Origin: JAWXBR01 sp034440235
GTDB taxonomy: Bacteria > Bacteroidota > Ignavibacteria > Kapaibacteriales > Kapaibacteriaceae
Assembly (NCBI GenBank): GCA_034440235.1
Contig: JAWXBR010000050.1
Location: 1-25,052, forward strand
Direction of reading: 5' to 3'
DNA length: 25,052 nucleotides
The first letter of the stretch is position 1, and every line of letters begins with the position of its first letter. A program made the position numbers and the translations under genes. Below the pieces are notes generated by a model that was not told the DNA's origin, made no database searches, and worked only from the letters and a program-made list of their open reading frames with translations. Shown here piece by piece: positions 6,274 through 14,739 of the stretch.

Positions 6274-7494
6274 GTGAATTCCTTCTACGCCCTCTATTTT
6301 TTCCTGTTTTCCTTCTCTACAGTCTTCAGTCAACTTCCGGTCAGGCAGTCTACATCGACTGCAGAAGTGAAGCCCAAGGCTTCCGACTCAACTACTCAGC
6401 AGGCTATCTTCCAGCGTCCTTTTATCCTCAGTACCGCCAACACATCGCTTGGTGGTTATGTAGAGACCAATGGGTCGCACAGTATAGCAGATGGTGTTGG
6501 CGACGGACTTCGCATGGAGATTCCGCGCTTTAATATCTTTTTGTTTTCGAACATCAGCTCGCGCGTGCGCTTTCTTGCTGAAATCGAGTTTGAGCACGGA
6601 ACAGAAGAAATAAATGTCGAGACTGCACTTATCGATTTCGACATCGACCCGTTGCTTGTTATTCGTGGTGGCATTATTCTTCTGCCCATTGGTGCATTCA
6701 ATGTGCGCCACGACAGCCCCTTATACGAATTCATTCGTAGGCCCCTTGTCAGCACCGAAATTATTCCGGCAACACTGTCGACGGTTGGTGCTGGCGCATA
6801 TGGGAGCCTCGCATTTTCAGATTTCGTGTTTACATATGATGCGTATGCGGCGAATGGGTTAGGCGCTGGAATTATTTTCAATGCGGAAGGGCGCACACTC
6901 CTCAAGGCTGGAAAGTCGGCATCGCTATTTGGTGAGGAGGGCAACGGCAGTCCAGCCATCTGCGGCCGTCTCGCTTTGCGCAACCGATCGTATGGCGAGC
7001 TTGGCATTTCGGCCTACCGCGGAGTGTACAACACGTTCGAACTTGAAGGTGAAATCGTCGACGAAAAGCGCGACCTCACCATACTTGCTGTCGACCTTGC
7101 TGCAACCGTTGGACCGGTTGTCGTGCGTGGCGAGGCAGCTCTAAATCTTATAGACGTACCTGTGTCAGCGGGAGAGACGTTCGGACGACGTCAGAATGGC
7201 GTGTACGTCGAAGCCGTAATGCCTATTACGACATTCGCATTCCTCGACTACAGCGACATCACCTTTAATGCAGGGCTCCGCTTCGACCACATCGACTACA
7301 ACGTTGGAAAGTTCAACAGCACGTCGAGCAATGTGGGCGATGACGCAACAGCAGCAACGCTCAGTCTCTCGTTAAGACCGACGCCGTCTACCGTCATCAT
7401 GTTCAATTTTCGTAGACAGTGGCAGCATGATGTGTTGAACAACGAGGCCACACACACTGCCACGTACGCTTTGGGATTTGCTAGTTACTTCTAA
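6274..7494 (+). CDS. Outer-membrane porin-like beta-barrel protein
   Basis: 406 residues from a GTG at 6274; a TAG at 6256 closes the frame upstream and no ATG precedes the signal sequence (FYALYFFLFSFSTVFSQ). The mature protein shows many amphipathic strands: FLAEIEFEHG, the NVETALIDFDI/LLVIRGGIILLPIGAFN region, and later VYVEAVMPITTF and TATYALGFASYF, ending in Phe as outer-membrane barrels do. The block with LLPIGAFNVRHDSP and EFIRRPLVSTEIIPATLS resembles phosphate-selective-porin-like exported proteins of Bacteroidota. Only 18 bases separate it from the Rieske gene, so it is probably co-transcribed with it. It may form the channel or surface platform for the two redox lipoproteins; that role is inference. 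Confidence 0.82.
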   Translation: MNSFYALYFFLFSFSTVFSQLPVRQSTSTAEVKPKASDSTTQQAIFQRPFILSTANTSLGGYVETNGSHSIADGVGDGLRMEIPRFNIFLFSNISSRVRFLAEIEFEHGTEEINVETALIDFDIDPLLVIRGGIILLPIGAFNVRHDSPLYEFIRRPLVSTEIIPATLSTVGAGAYGSLAFSDFVFTYDAYAANGLGAGIIFNAEGRTLLKAGKSASLFGEEGNGSPAICGRLALRNRSYGELGISAYRGVYNTFELEGEIVDEKRDLTILAVDLAATVGPVVVRGEAALNLIDVPVSAGETFGRRQNGVYVEAVMPITTFAFLDYSDITFNAGLRFDHIDYNVGKFNSTSSNVGDDATAATLSLSLRPTPSTVIMFNFRRQWQHDVLNNEATHTATYALGFASYF

Positions 7495-7541
7495 CGCGTG
7501 TTGTAGGGTTTTCGTACACACCATACTGTCGCAAACAAGTT

Positions 7542-7736
7542 CTAGGCTTCGTCTTTCACGGCCCGCACCAAGCCCATGCCTGACAAGAAGAAAATTAGTC
7601 CAAGCACGCCATAGATAACTATAGCACGAATGTCGTGCTGTTGGCCACCCGTGTTCATCCCCAAAAATCCTGTGTACAGCAGGGCGCCAATGCCCAGTAC
7701 CGTTAGGATTACGCCAAAAACTCGTTTGATATTCAT
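7542..7736 (-). CDS. Small two-helix membrane protein, function unknown
   Basis: 64 residues from ATG 7736; an ATG at 7772 would add 12 residues without improving the signal. Two hydrophobic segments, about 5-24 (RVFGVILTVLGIGALLYTG) and 38-57 (AIVIYGVLGLIFFLSGMGLV), flank a short polar loop (NTGGQQHD). Similar short proteins beginning MNIKR-(I/V)-FG occur in Bacteroidota genomes. No catalytic motif. It is transcribed alone and diverges from the 7919 gene. Confidence 0.65.
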   Translation of the reverse strand: MNIKRVFGVILTVLGIGALLYTGFLGMNTGGQQHDIRAIVIYGVLGLIFFLSGMGLVRAVKDEA

Positions 7737-7823
7737 ATAGAACTCCTGTGGGTAAGGGGCTCTCGGACGCACGTGTCTTGCAGATGATCCAAAGGTGGAA
7801 CGTGTAAAAGGGCTGATCCACGT

Positions 7824-7832
7824 GGGGGGGGG
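7824..7832. repeat. 9-G homopolymer in a divergent promoter region
   Basis: Nine consecutive G bases lie midway between the start codons at 7736 (minus) and 7919 (plus), about 87 bases from each. Length-variable homopolymers in promoters can tune expression. Here that is only a possibility. Confidence 0.6.
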
Positions 7833-7918
7833 AACCTTCTTCAGAATTCCGTAGTAGTCGCGGCGAATTCACGACAGCTAACAAAATTTTCTTACGTCAA
7901 GTCATTGGGAGTACGGCA

Positions 7919-8353
7919 ATGAAAACACGAATTACGCTTGTATCGATCATGCTTTTGGTCTGCTCGTTGACCATGGCACAGGCTCAGGGCAAAGAAAAAA
8001 TTCAGAAATACTTTAGCGATGCTGCAACAGAGGCAAAAGCTGCGTCGGATCCGACAGAAAAGCGCGCTATTCTAGAGAACTCGTTATCGAAGATGACAAA
8101 AGCGCTCGATGTTGTTGCAACAATGAGTTCGGTGCCATCAACCGACCTAGCTGGTGTCCAGCGCCTACGCGCATCGATTCAGGAAAAGCACGATGCATTG
8201 GCAGGCCTCAACGGCCAGACTCGAATCGCCGACGAAAAGCTGAACGCCTATGCAAACTACCTGGTTCAGGACATGGAGCAGGCAGATACTATCGTCACCA
8301 TCAGCCTTGTTACGCTGCTGTTGATCATCATCATCATCATCTTAATTCTGTAA
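7919..8353 (+). CDS. Exported protein with C-terminal membrane anchor, function unknown
   Basis: 144 residues. N-terminal signal peptide (SIMLLVCSLTMAQA, cleavage near residue 22); an alpha-helical, charged middle (23-120) rich in Ala, Lys, Glu and Asp that is likely to form helical bundles or a short coiled coil; and a very hydrophobic C-terminus (TIVTISLVTLLLIIIIIILIL, about 124-144) suitable as an anchor. The Ile run is coded by a run of ATC codons at 8323-8340. No family recognised. It is 37 bases upstream of the lipoprotein gene at 8391, so the two are probably co-expressed. Topology suggests the helical domain faces the periplasm. Confidence 0.7.
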   Translation: MKTRITLVSIMLLVCSLTMAQAQGKEKIQKYFSDAATEAKAASDPTEKRAILENSLSKMTKALDVVATMSSVPSTDLAGVQRLRASIQEKHDALAGLNGQTRIADEKLNAYANYLVQDMEQADTIVTISLVTLLLIIIIIILIL

Positions 8354-8390
8354 TCGTCGTAAACCAAGATTCGGGCAAACCAACATTAGG

Positions 8391-9509
8391 TTGTCGACCA
8401 TACGATTAGGATTCGGTTGCACGCTGGTGGCAGTGTTGATTGCATCATGTGCATCCACGCTACGTGTATATGAGGAAGCGCTGACGAAGACGGCGTCAGC
8501 GCGGTACTCTGTACTCTTTATGATTCATGGTGATGCCAACTATGTCTTTCACGACACAGTTGGCATCGCGCATTTTGCCAACGAAGAAGCTTTAGCCAAA
8601 GCCCACACGGTAGCGCAGCAGAACCCCGAAGCCGAAGTGTTCATCTTTCACGATCGGCCAAAGAGCAATGCCTTCTTGTTCTTTCCTCAACGCGACGGCG
8701 ACTTCTTTTACTACCGCAACGGTCGTCTGGCTGCAACACATTCGTACTGGCGCGACGAAGGCGTTTCGCGCTTTGCAACGCAAGCCGCATTGTACAACCA
8801 GTTCAGCATAACGGGTACACCTGGGACAACGGATACATCAAACATGAGTGGTGCCGATGCTCGGACCTCAGATTCCGTTGTGCGAATGTTTGTGTACTTC
8901 GGACACGAGATACCTGAGGTCGAGGGACTGCATTACGACGCCTCGTATCCCGATTCCACACTAACGATAAAAAAGTTTAGTAAAGACTTCCAGGTATTCA
9001 CTGCGAACACGAAACCTTTCGATCTGGGTGTGCTATCAACGTGCTTTAACGGTACACCATACAGCGTTTCATCATTCGCACCATACACACGTTACCTCAT
9101 CGCTTCTCCGACTAACGTTCACCTGTCGTACTTCGACATGGCACCATTGGAGCATCTCGAACGAAGTCTAAGCAATAGTGATGTACACAACTTTGCGCGT
9201 AAGGTCGCTACTCACGCCTTCAACAAACTTTCGTCCGACGTACAAACAGTCGTAAGTGTGGTTCTATACGACATACAAGCTGTAGAGCAGTACGTAACAT
9301 CTGTTAACGACGCATATATGAGTTCTCTGCTTGCAATTCAATCAGCACCCACGCTCACCCTTGCCCATTGCGACTGCGCCGACCAAGCCCCTTTCGCAAG
9401 CCCCTTAATGAAGAATGGCGTCGAAGTGTTGTACCGTCCGGCGCAATTCGGACGCGATGCCAACAAACTGCAACATTCGGGCTGGGCGTGCTGGAAGTTG
9501 AGTAAGTAA
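8391..9509 (+). CDS. Lipoprotein with possible clostripain/caspase-like fold
   Basis: 372 residues, starting at TTG 8391; the only start that keeps the signal peptide (FGCTLVAVLIASC, lipobox Cys20). The order of predicted strands resembles C11 clostripain-like peptidases: SVLFMIHGDANYVF (40-53, strand 1, compare the family's V-L-x-Y-x-x-G-D), AEVFIFHD (81-88), VRMFVYFGHEIPE (164-176) with a candidate catalytic His172, FDLGVLSTCFNGTPYS (210-225) with candidate Cys218, then TRYLIASPTNVHLSYFD (233-249) like the family's A-x-Y-x-x-x-S-E segment. I infer a caspase-like cysteine protease or a degenerate relative; overall identity is too low to be sure. It is probably co-transcribed with the anchored helical protein before it, which could be partner or substrate. 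Confidence 0.6.
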   Translation: MSTIRLGFGCTLVAVLIASCASTLRVYEEALTKTASARYSVLFMIHGDANYVFHDTVGIAHFANEEALAKAHTVAQQNPEAEVFIFHDRPKSNAFLFFPQRDGDFFYYRNGRLAATHSYWRDEGVSRFATQAALYNQFSITGTPGTTDTSNMSGADARTSDSVVRMFVYFGHEIPEVEGLHYDASYPDSTLTIKKFSKDFQVFTANTKPFDLGVLSTCFNGTPYSVSSFAPYTRYLIASPTNVHLSYFDMAPLEHLERSLSNSDVHNFARKVATHAFNKLSSDVQTVVSVVLYDIQAVEQYVTSVNDAYMSSLLAIQSAPTLTLAHCDCADQAPFASPLMKNGVEVLYRPAQFGRDANKLQHSGWACWKLSK

Positions 9510-9612
9510 GTTTGTGTCGTCCGCATGATACTCTACACCCTCGCTCTGATCTGTCGATGAGTGCTTGTGAAACAATAATCGGACGTGTCTACACCAAAAG
9601 CACTGTTCAGTA

Positions 9613-12291
9613 ATGCAAAAAGACAATGCTCGAGAATACGAGGACGCCAGTACGGCGCATGCAACGGATGTTGTACCTCTAAGTGCGGCGCATGCGATGG
9701 ATGTTGCCGCGCTGGCTGAAAAGCTGGGTGCGGATGTTACAAACGGACTCACGTCGGAGGATGCCGAGCGCCGATTAACAGAGAACGGACACAATGTGAT
9801 TATGGCCGAAGAAGGCCGTAGCGTCTTTGCGATTGTGATTGCACAGATCAAGAATCCGATTGTGTACGTGTTGCTCGTTGCCGCAGTGGTGTCGCTGGTA
9901 CTTGGTGAGAGCCTCGATGCCATTGCTATAGCAATCGTACTTGCCATCAATACAGGCATTGGCTTTTACCTTGAGTTTCAGGCCGAACGTTCGATGCAAG
10001 AGCTGAAGGATTTGTCGGCAACGAAGGCTGTAGTGTGGCGCGCTGGCGAGCGTAAGGAGATTGATGCAACCGAGGTTGTGCTGGGTGATGTTGTGCTGCT
10101 TGAAGAAGGGTATCTGGTTCCGGCGGACGGACGTATCGTTGAATTGGCAGGATTACAAGTCAATGAATCGTCGCTTACCGGTGAGTCGATTCCGGTCGAC
10201 AAGTCCGATCAACAGATCGATGCCAACACGCAGCTTGCCGACAGAACCTGCATGGTGTATGGGGCCACGCATGTTACAAGAGGTCGCGGTAGAATTCTCA
10301 TAACAGCAACGGGGATGCATACCGAGGTCGGTCGTATCGCCGAACTCGTAGGTTCATCAGATCAGAGCACCACACCACTTGAGAAGAAACTTCAGTCGCT
10401 ATCGATAAAGATGATTGCCATTACCGTTGTAATAGCGGGCATCGTGCTAGTATCAGGACTTGCCTCTGGTAGACAGTTAATGGAGATAGTTACTATCATG
10501 CTAGCACTCTCTGTGGCTGCCATACCAGAGGGTCTCCCCATTGTTGCAACAATTGCACTTGCATCTGGTGCACTTCGGATGGCACGGCGCAACGTCATCG
10601 TAAAACAACTCTCATCGGTAGAAACCATCGGCTCGGCCGATGTAATCTGCACAGATAAGACCGGCACGTTAACTGAGAATAGGGTTGGTGTTGAGTCGGT
10701 CGTAACAGCGAATGCAACCCATTTGCTTACCGAGGACGCGCTGCTCGCCGACGCAGACGCTGCCCAAATACTTACTGCGGGCTTCCTGTGCAACAATGCA
10801 GTGATGGAGACGGCCAACGCTTCGGGTGACCCGATCGAAGTTGCGTTGAGGAATGCCGCGGTAACGGCAAAACTCGATACATCTGAATTACTGCAACGTG
10901 CACCACGTATTGCCGAAGAACCGTTCTCTTCCGAAACAAAAGTCATGGCTACGCTGCATCAGCGCGAGCAAGGTTTTGTTGTCTATGCGAAGGGCGCAAC
11001 CGAGGAACTCCTTAAGTATTGCACTAGCTCATCGAATGGTGCAGGGGGCCAGGAGAAGGGGCCCTCTGGTTTCGATGCCCAACGCTGGCTAGATGCCGAG
11101 CATCAGCTTGCGGCCAATGGTTTCCGTGTGCTTGGCTTTGCAACGGCAGATTTTGCGCAGAAGCCGCAAAAGATGCTGGCAGATCTAATGTTTATCGGCC
11201 TCGTGGGCATGGTCGATCCGCTGCGCGCAGATGTAAAGCCGGCGATTCAAGAATGTATAGAAGCAGGCATTCGCGTTATCATGATTACTGGTGACCACCC
11301 CGCTACTGCACTGAAGATTGGGAAAGAGCTTGGTATCGAGACAGCAGACCGTGTAGTAACCGGAAGTTCAATTGATGGTGGCGCATGGGATGATGAGCGA
11401 TTAACTGCGAACGTCTTTGCAAGGGTGAACCCTGAACACAAGCTCGCTCTCGTTACTGCCCTTCAGGAACAAGACTCTGTTGTTGTGATGACAGGTGATG
11501 GCATAAATGATACGCCTGCGCTTAGGAAAGCAGATGTTGGCGTTGCAATGGGACAGCGCGGTGTTGCAGTAGCAAAAGAAGTTGCTGATGTAGTAATCAA
11601 GGATGATGCATTTACTTCAATCGTTGCAGCGGTTAGGGAAGGCCGCATCATCTTCGATAACATTCGTGCCTTTGTCATATATCTCCTGTCGGGCAACCTA
11701 AGCGAGCTTCTTGTTATTGGCGCTACTGCAGTGATGAACGTTCCCTTTCAACTCGTCCCGCTTCAGATACTCTTCATCAATCTTTTGAGCGATGTGTTGC
11801 CAGCGCTTGCTTTGGCTTTTACAGAAGGTCGGTCTGATATCATGCGATCAAAGCCCCACGGGCTTCAGGACCCCTTAGTTGCATCCCGACACTGGCGTGC
11901 GATAGTTGTGTACGGCATTGTGATTGCATCGTGCAGTATGGGCGCTGTTGTATGGGCTGGCACGATGACGCATGATGGAAATAGCGTCCTACAGCAGAAC
12001 AATGTGTTCTTCTTCACGCTGGTGCTGTCGCAGATGATTCATGTTTTTAACATGGGTGGCCGAAACAGACTTTCGCGAAGTGTACTTCGAAATCGATACG
12101 TATGGGCTGCGCTTGGAATGAACGTGGTGCTCATTGCACTAGCCCATGCATTCGTGTTTACACGTGAGGTGCTTTCAATTCAGACCATCGGATTTCGAGA
12201 GTGGCTTGTGGTGATAGCTTTTTCATTGCTGTCGTTCATCGTTAACTACCTAGCTAAGAGGGTGTTAGCACGAATCAAGACAGCACCGTAA
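9613..12291 (+). CDS. P2A-type cation ATPase, probable Ca2+ pump
   Basis: 892 residues, normal for a P2 ATPase. Order: N-terminal cation-ATPase segment (GLTSEDAERRL near 45-55), two membrane helices, actuator domain with TGES (189-192), PEGLP in helix M4 (305-309), phosphorylation site DKTGTLTE (Asp348), nucleotide-domain KGATEE (Lys460), MITGDHPAT, hinge TGDGIND (627-633), then six C-terminal helices. Ion-site residues of SERCA-type pumps are present: Glu306 in M4, N-L-S-E (Asn695, Glu698) in M5, and N-L-L-S-D (Asn723, Asp727) in M6. This supports Ca2+ efflux; Mn2+ is possible. A near repeat (AHATDV/AHAMDV) in residues 16-31 comes from a small duplication. It is alone on the plus strand, facing the carbonic anhydrase gene. 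Confidence 0.92.
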   Translation: MQKDNAREYEDASTAHATDVVPLSAAHAMDVAALAEKLGADVTNGLTSEDAERRLTENGHNVIMAEEGRSVFAIVIAQIKNPIVYVLLVAAVVSLVLGESLDAIAIAIVLAINTGIGFYLEFQAERSMQELKDLSATKAVVWRAGERKEIDATEVVLGDVVLLEEGYLVPADGRIVELAGLQVNESSLTGESIPVDKSDQQIDANTQLADRTCMVYGATHVTRGRGRILITATGMHTEVGRIAELVGSSDQSTTPLEKKLQSLSIKMIAITVVIAGIVLVSGLASGRQLMEIVTIMLALSVAAIPEGLPIVATIALASGALRMARRNVIVKQLSSVETIGSADVICTDKTGTLTENRVGVESVVTANATHLLTEDALLADADAAQILTAGFLCNNAVMETANASGDPIEVALRNAAVTAKLDTSELLQRAPRIAEEPFSSETKVMATLHQREQGFVVYAKGATEELLKYCTSSSNGAGGQEKGPSGFDAQRWLDAEHQLAANGFRVLGFATADFAQKPQKMLADLMFIGLVGMVDPLRADVKPAIQECIEAGIRVIMITGDHPATALKIGKELGIETADRVVTGSSIDGGAWDDERLTANVFARVNPEHKLALVTALQEQDSVVVMTGDGINDTPALRKADVGVAMGQRGVAVAKEVADVVIKDDAFTSIVAAVREGRIIFDNIRAFVIYLLSGNLSELLVIGATAVMNVPFQLVPLQILFINLLSDVLPALALAFTEGRSDIMRSKPHGLQDPLVASRHWRAIVVYGIVIASCSMGAVVWAGTMTHDGNSVLQQNNVFFFTLVLSQMIHVFNMGGRNRLSRSVLRNRYVWAALGMNVVLIALAHAFVFTREVLSIQTIGFREWLVVIAFSLLSFIVNYLAKRVLARIKTAP

Positions 12292-12301
12292 AGGCAACCA
12301 T

Positions 12302-12324
12302 AGCTTGACAGTGCATTGTCAAAG
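12302..12324. terminator. Inverted repeat between convergent genes
   Basis: TTGACA, 6 bases, TGTCAA (12305-12322), extendable to an 8-bp stem with one bulge (GCTTGACA/TGTCAAAGC). It lies 14 bases after the ATPase stop, between convergent genes. There is no T-tract on either strand, so the terminator role rests on position. Confidence 0.35.
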
Positions 12325-12417
12325 CGTCGACTTACACGATGTGCGAAGAGTTGAGGTTATAGACCCTGCGCCTTGCTTGCTTATCATGATGATGCCTTTG
12401 TAGGGGACTCTGCGGAC

Positions 12418-12439
12418 GATTTCACCTGCGGTGAAAATC
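12418..12439 (-). terminator. Short hairpin spanning the carbonic anhydrase stop codon
   Basis: GATTTCACC, 3 bases, GGTGAAAATC (one bulged base). It covers the last codons and stop (12422-12424) of the carbonic anhydrase gene. No U-tract follows. It may terminate or stabilise the 3' end of the SulP/carbonic anhydrase transcript. Confidence 0.3.
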
Positions 12440-13048
12440 AACTGCCCCAGTATCGACATTATACATACCGCCTACAACGGTAATGTCACCCGCTTCATTC
12501 ATGGCATTGAGGATCGGACTGCGCTCGAGTATATGCTCGAGGGTGAGCTTAACATTCAGGTGGGCTACGTTCTCTACAAACGCAGCATTGCTGGAGTTGC
12601 GTTCTGACGTTGTTGTACGCTCGGCATCCACTGCTGGCTTTAACTTCTGCAACAATGCGGTGAGGTTGCCCATTTTTACATCGTCGCAAGCGCCTTTCAC
12701 TGCTCCGCACTTTGAGTGTCCGAGCACGACGATAGCCTTAGCACCAGCAACTTTACAGGCAAATTCCATGCTGCCGAGAATGTCCTCGTTCAAGATGTTG
12801 CCCGCAATGCGAATACTGAACACATCGCCTAGCCCCTGATCAAAGATCAGTTCGGCAGATGTGCGAGAGTCGATGCAACTCAGCACTGCCGCAAAAGGAT
12901 GTTGTCCGTCCGCCGTTTCGTTCACTTGTTGTAGCAAGTTGCGGTTAGTCTTCAGATTGTTAACAAACCGTTCATTGCCTTTTCTTAGGATGTCTATTGC
13001 CATATCCGGTGTTAAAGCATCCTGCACTTCTTTGGTTAGCGTCTTCAT
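12422..13048 (-). CDS. Beta-class carbonic anhydrase
   Basis: 208 residues. It interconverts CO2 and bicarbonate in the cytoplasm. Zinc and catalytic residues are all present: CIDSR (Cys58, Asp60, Arg62) and GHSKCG (His111, Cys114). The start is the ATG at 13048, whose TG-A overlaps the TGA stop of the SulP gene; an in-frame ATG at 13105 would lie 57 bases inside SulP and is less likely. Overlap implies translational coupling, so the transporter and enzyme are made together. By family precedent, SulP/carbonic anhydrase pairs handle bicarbonate, the enzyme setting its exchange with CO2. Length and motifs fit the clade of plant-type bacterial beta-anhydrases. Confidence 0.95.
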   Translation of the reverse strand: MKTLTKEVQDALTPDMAIDILRKGNERFVNNLKTNRNLLQQVNETADGQHPFAAVLSCIDSRTSAELIFDQGLGDVFSIRIAGNILNEDILGSMEFACKVAGAKAIVVLGHSKCGAVKGACDDVKMGNLTALLQKLKPAVDAERTTTSERNSSNAAFVENVAHLNVKLTLEHILERSPILNAMNEAGDITVVGGMYNVDTGAVDFHRR

Positions 13049-14631
13049 AATGTTTCCGTATGTAGGGGTGGTGGTGTGCTCAGTGGTTCGGCATCGTTTA
13101 GCCATCGGCCTTTGAGGTGCACTCTAATATCCATTGTTGTGGCATGCACCAGAAAGTTTTGAATGATTTCCAGGACATCGAAGTGAATGAATTTTGATTT
13201 GCTAGAATCAATGATCACTCGTGAATGCGCGGGGATACTGTTGAGCATCTGTAGAATGCTGCCCTTGTTAAGAAACGTAACTTCTTCTGACAACACGATT
13301 AAATGCTCGTGGTCTTTCAGCTCTTCATCCTTGATGCGGTGAAACGCATTCTTGACGTTGTTCCGTAGGATAAAGAACACAGCCACTGCCATACCGATCC
13401 CAATCCCCTTAAGAAGGTCGGTGAACAAGATTCCGACGATTGTTGCGATGAATGGTATGAACTGCTCCCAGCCTTGCTTGTACACTTGCTTAAACAGTAG
13501 AGGTTTTGCGAGTTTGTACCCAACAACAAACAGAATGGCTGCAAGTGTGGCAAGTGGTATCAAATTCAGCAAACCGGGTATAGCAATGGCGCAGACGAGC
13601 AGAAGAAGACCGTGCATGATAGCAGACAGTTTAGATCGGGCTCCGAATGTGATGTTTGCGCTACTTCGAACGATTACCTGCGTCAGCGGAAGTCCACCAA
13701 TAAGTCCGGATACAATGTTGCCAATTCCCTGCGCCTTTAACTCGCGGTTTGTTGGAGTTACTCTTTTGAAGGGATCGAGCTTGTCTGTTGCTTCTACGCA
13801 AAGCAGTGTTTCCAGGCTTGCGACAATGGCCAGGACAAATGCAATTACGTAAACGTCGGGGTTGTTGAAGTGTGAAAAGTCGGGCGTCGTAAACTGACCG
13901 AAAAACTGACCGATGGTTGTTGCCACTGGTATCTGCACCATCTGCGTGTCTCTTAGCTGGAAAGGCAGCACACCCTGCTGATAGAGATACGAAAACAGTA
14001 TGCCTGCCAAGACGGTTACTAGCGGACCGTTAATCATCCCAAAAATTCTGTGCTTTTTCATCAGCACATGTTCCCAGACAATCAGAAGCACAACAGATAC
14101 AACTGCAATAAGCACTGCGCCTGGTGTGATAAACGAAAGCATGTTCAGTAGCTGCGAGATGGTGTTTTGTCCATCTGCAAGCATGAACGATGTACTGCCC
14201 TCGTAATCGGCATCGTAACCAAAAGCGTGTGGTATTTGCTTGAGGATGATGAGTAAGCCGATGCCCGCTAACATGCCTTTAATCACGGATGACGGGAAGT
14301 AATACGCTACTGTGCCTAGCTTTAGATAGCCCGCAGCCAACTGTATAATACCTGCCAACACAACAGAAAGTAAGAAGGCCTCCCAGGAGCCACCGAGCGT
14401 CGCAATAGCACCCAGCACAATGACGGCAAGTCCCGCTGCAGGTCCGGATACTCCCAACGGAGAACCACTGGCGAAGCCCACGACTATGCCGCCTACGATA
14501 CCCGCAATAATGCCAGCGAACAGCGGCGCACCCGAAGCAAGGGCAATGCCCAGGCACAAGGGTACTGCCACGAAGAATACAACTATGCTCGCAGGCAAGT
14601 CGTGTTTAATGTCTTTAAATAGTTGCTGCAT
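13045..14631 (-). CDS. SulP family anion transporter with STAS domain (probable bicarbonate)
   Basis: 528 residues. The membrane domain (about 10-415) has many hydrophobic segments, with the SulP N-terminal block (LPASIVVFFVAVPLCLGIA), the substrate-region motif GVSGPAAGLAVIV (60-72), and ETLLCVEATDKLDPFKR plus GLIGGLPLTQVIVRSSAN further on. A C-terminal STAS domain follows (about 435-528; VIIDSSKSKFIHFDVLEII). Members carry sulfate, bicarbonate or other anions with H+ or Na+. Coupling to carbonic anhydrase makes inorganic carbon uptake the best guess. ATG at 14631; the promoter probably lies in 14670-14699. The divergent LysR-type gene is the likely regulator. Confidence 0.92.
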   Translation of the reverse strand: MQQLFKDIKHDLPASIVVFFVAVPLCLGIALASGAPLFAGIIAGIVGGIVVGFASGSPLGVSGPAAGLAVIVLGAIATLGGSWEAFLLSVVLAGIIQLAAGYLKLGTVAYYFPSSVIKGMLAGIGLLIILKQIPHAFGYDADYEGSTSFMLADGQNTISQLLNMLSFITPGAVLIAVVSVVLLIVWEHVLMKKHRIFGMINGPLVTVLAGILFSYLYQQGVLPFQLRDTQMVQIPVATTIGQFFGQFTTPDFSHFNNPDVYVIAFVLAIVASLETLLCVEATDKLDPFKRVTPTNRELKAQGIGNIVSGLIGGLPLTQVIVRSSANITFGARSKLSAIMHGLLLLVCAIAIPGLLNLIPLATLAAILFVVGYKLAKPLLFKQVYKQGWEQFIPFIATIVGILFTDLLKGIGIGMAVAVFFILRNNVKNAFHRIKDEELKDHEHLIVLSEEVTFLNKGSILQMLNSIPAHSRVIIDSSKSKFIHFDVLEIIQNFLVHATTMDIRVHLKGRWLNDAEPLSTPPPLHTETL

Positions 14632-14669
14632 GTATCTCAGTACTGTCAGTAGGCATTTAGCAATAAGTG

Positions 14670-14699
14670 CAAATTACTGCGGCGGGATGCAGAAGCAAA
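14670..14699 (-). promoter_or_regulatory. Possible Bacteroidota-type promoter for the SulP gene
   Basis: On the minus strand TTTG (14696-14699) is followed after 19 bases by TAATTTG (14670-14676), one base short of the TAnnTTTG -7 consensus. It would give a leader of about 30 bases before the ATG at 14631. Confidence 0.35.
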
Positions 14700-14705
14700 A
14701 CATAT

Positions 14706-14720
14706 ATATTGCATGAATAT
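14706..14720. promoter_or_regulatory. ATATT-N5-AATAT dyad in the LysR/SulP intergenic region
   Basis: A short perfect dyad 19 bases upstream of the LysR-type ATG (14740). Its AT-rich arms resemble the T-N11-A sites bound by LysR-type regulators. A second palindrome, CAGTACTG, lies at 14638-14645 next to the SulP start. Confidence 0.35.
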
Positions 14721-14739
14721 GATCTAATAAAGAGATGAA

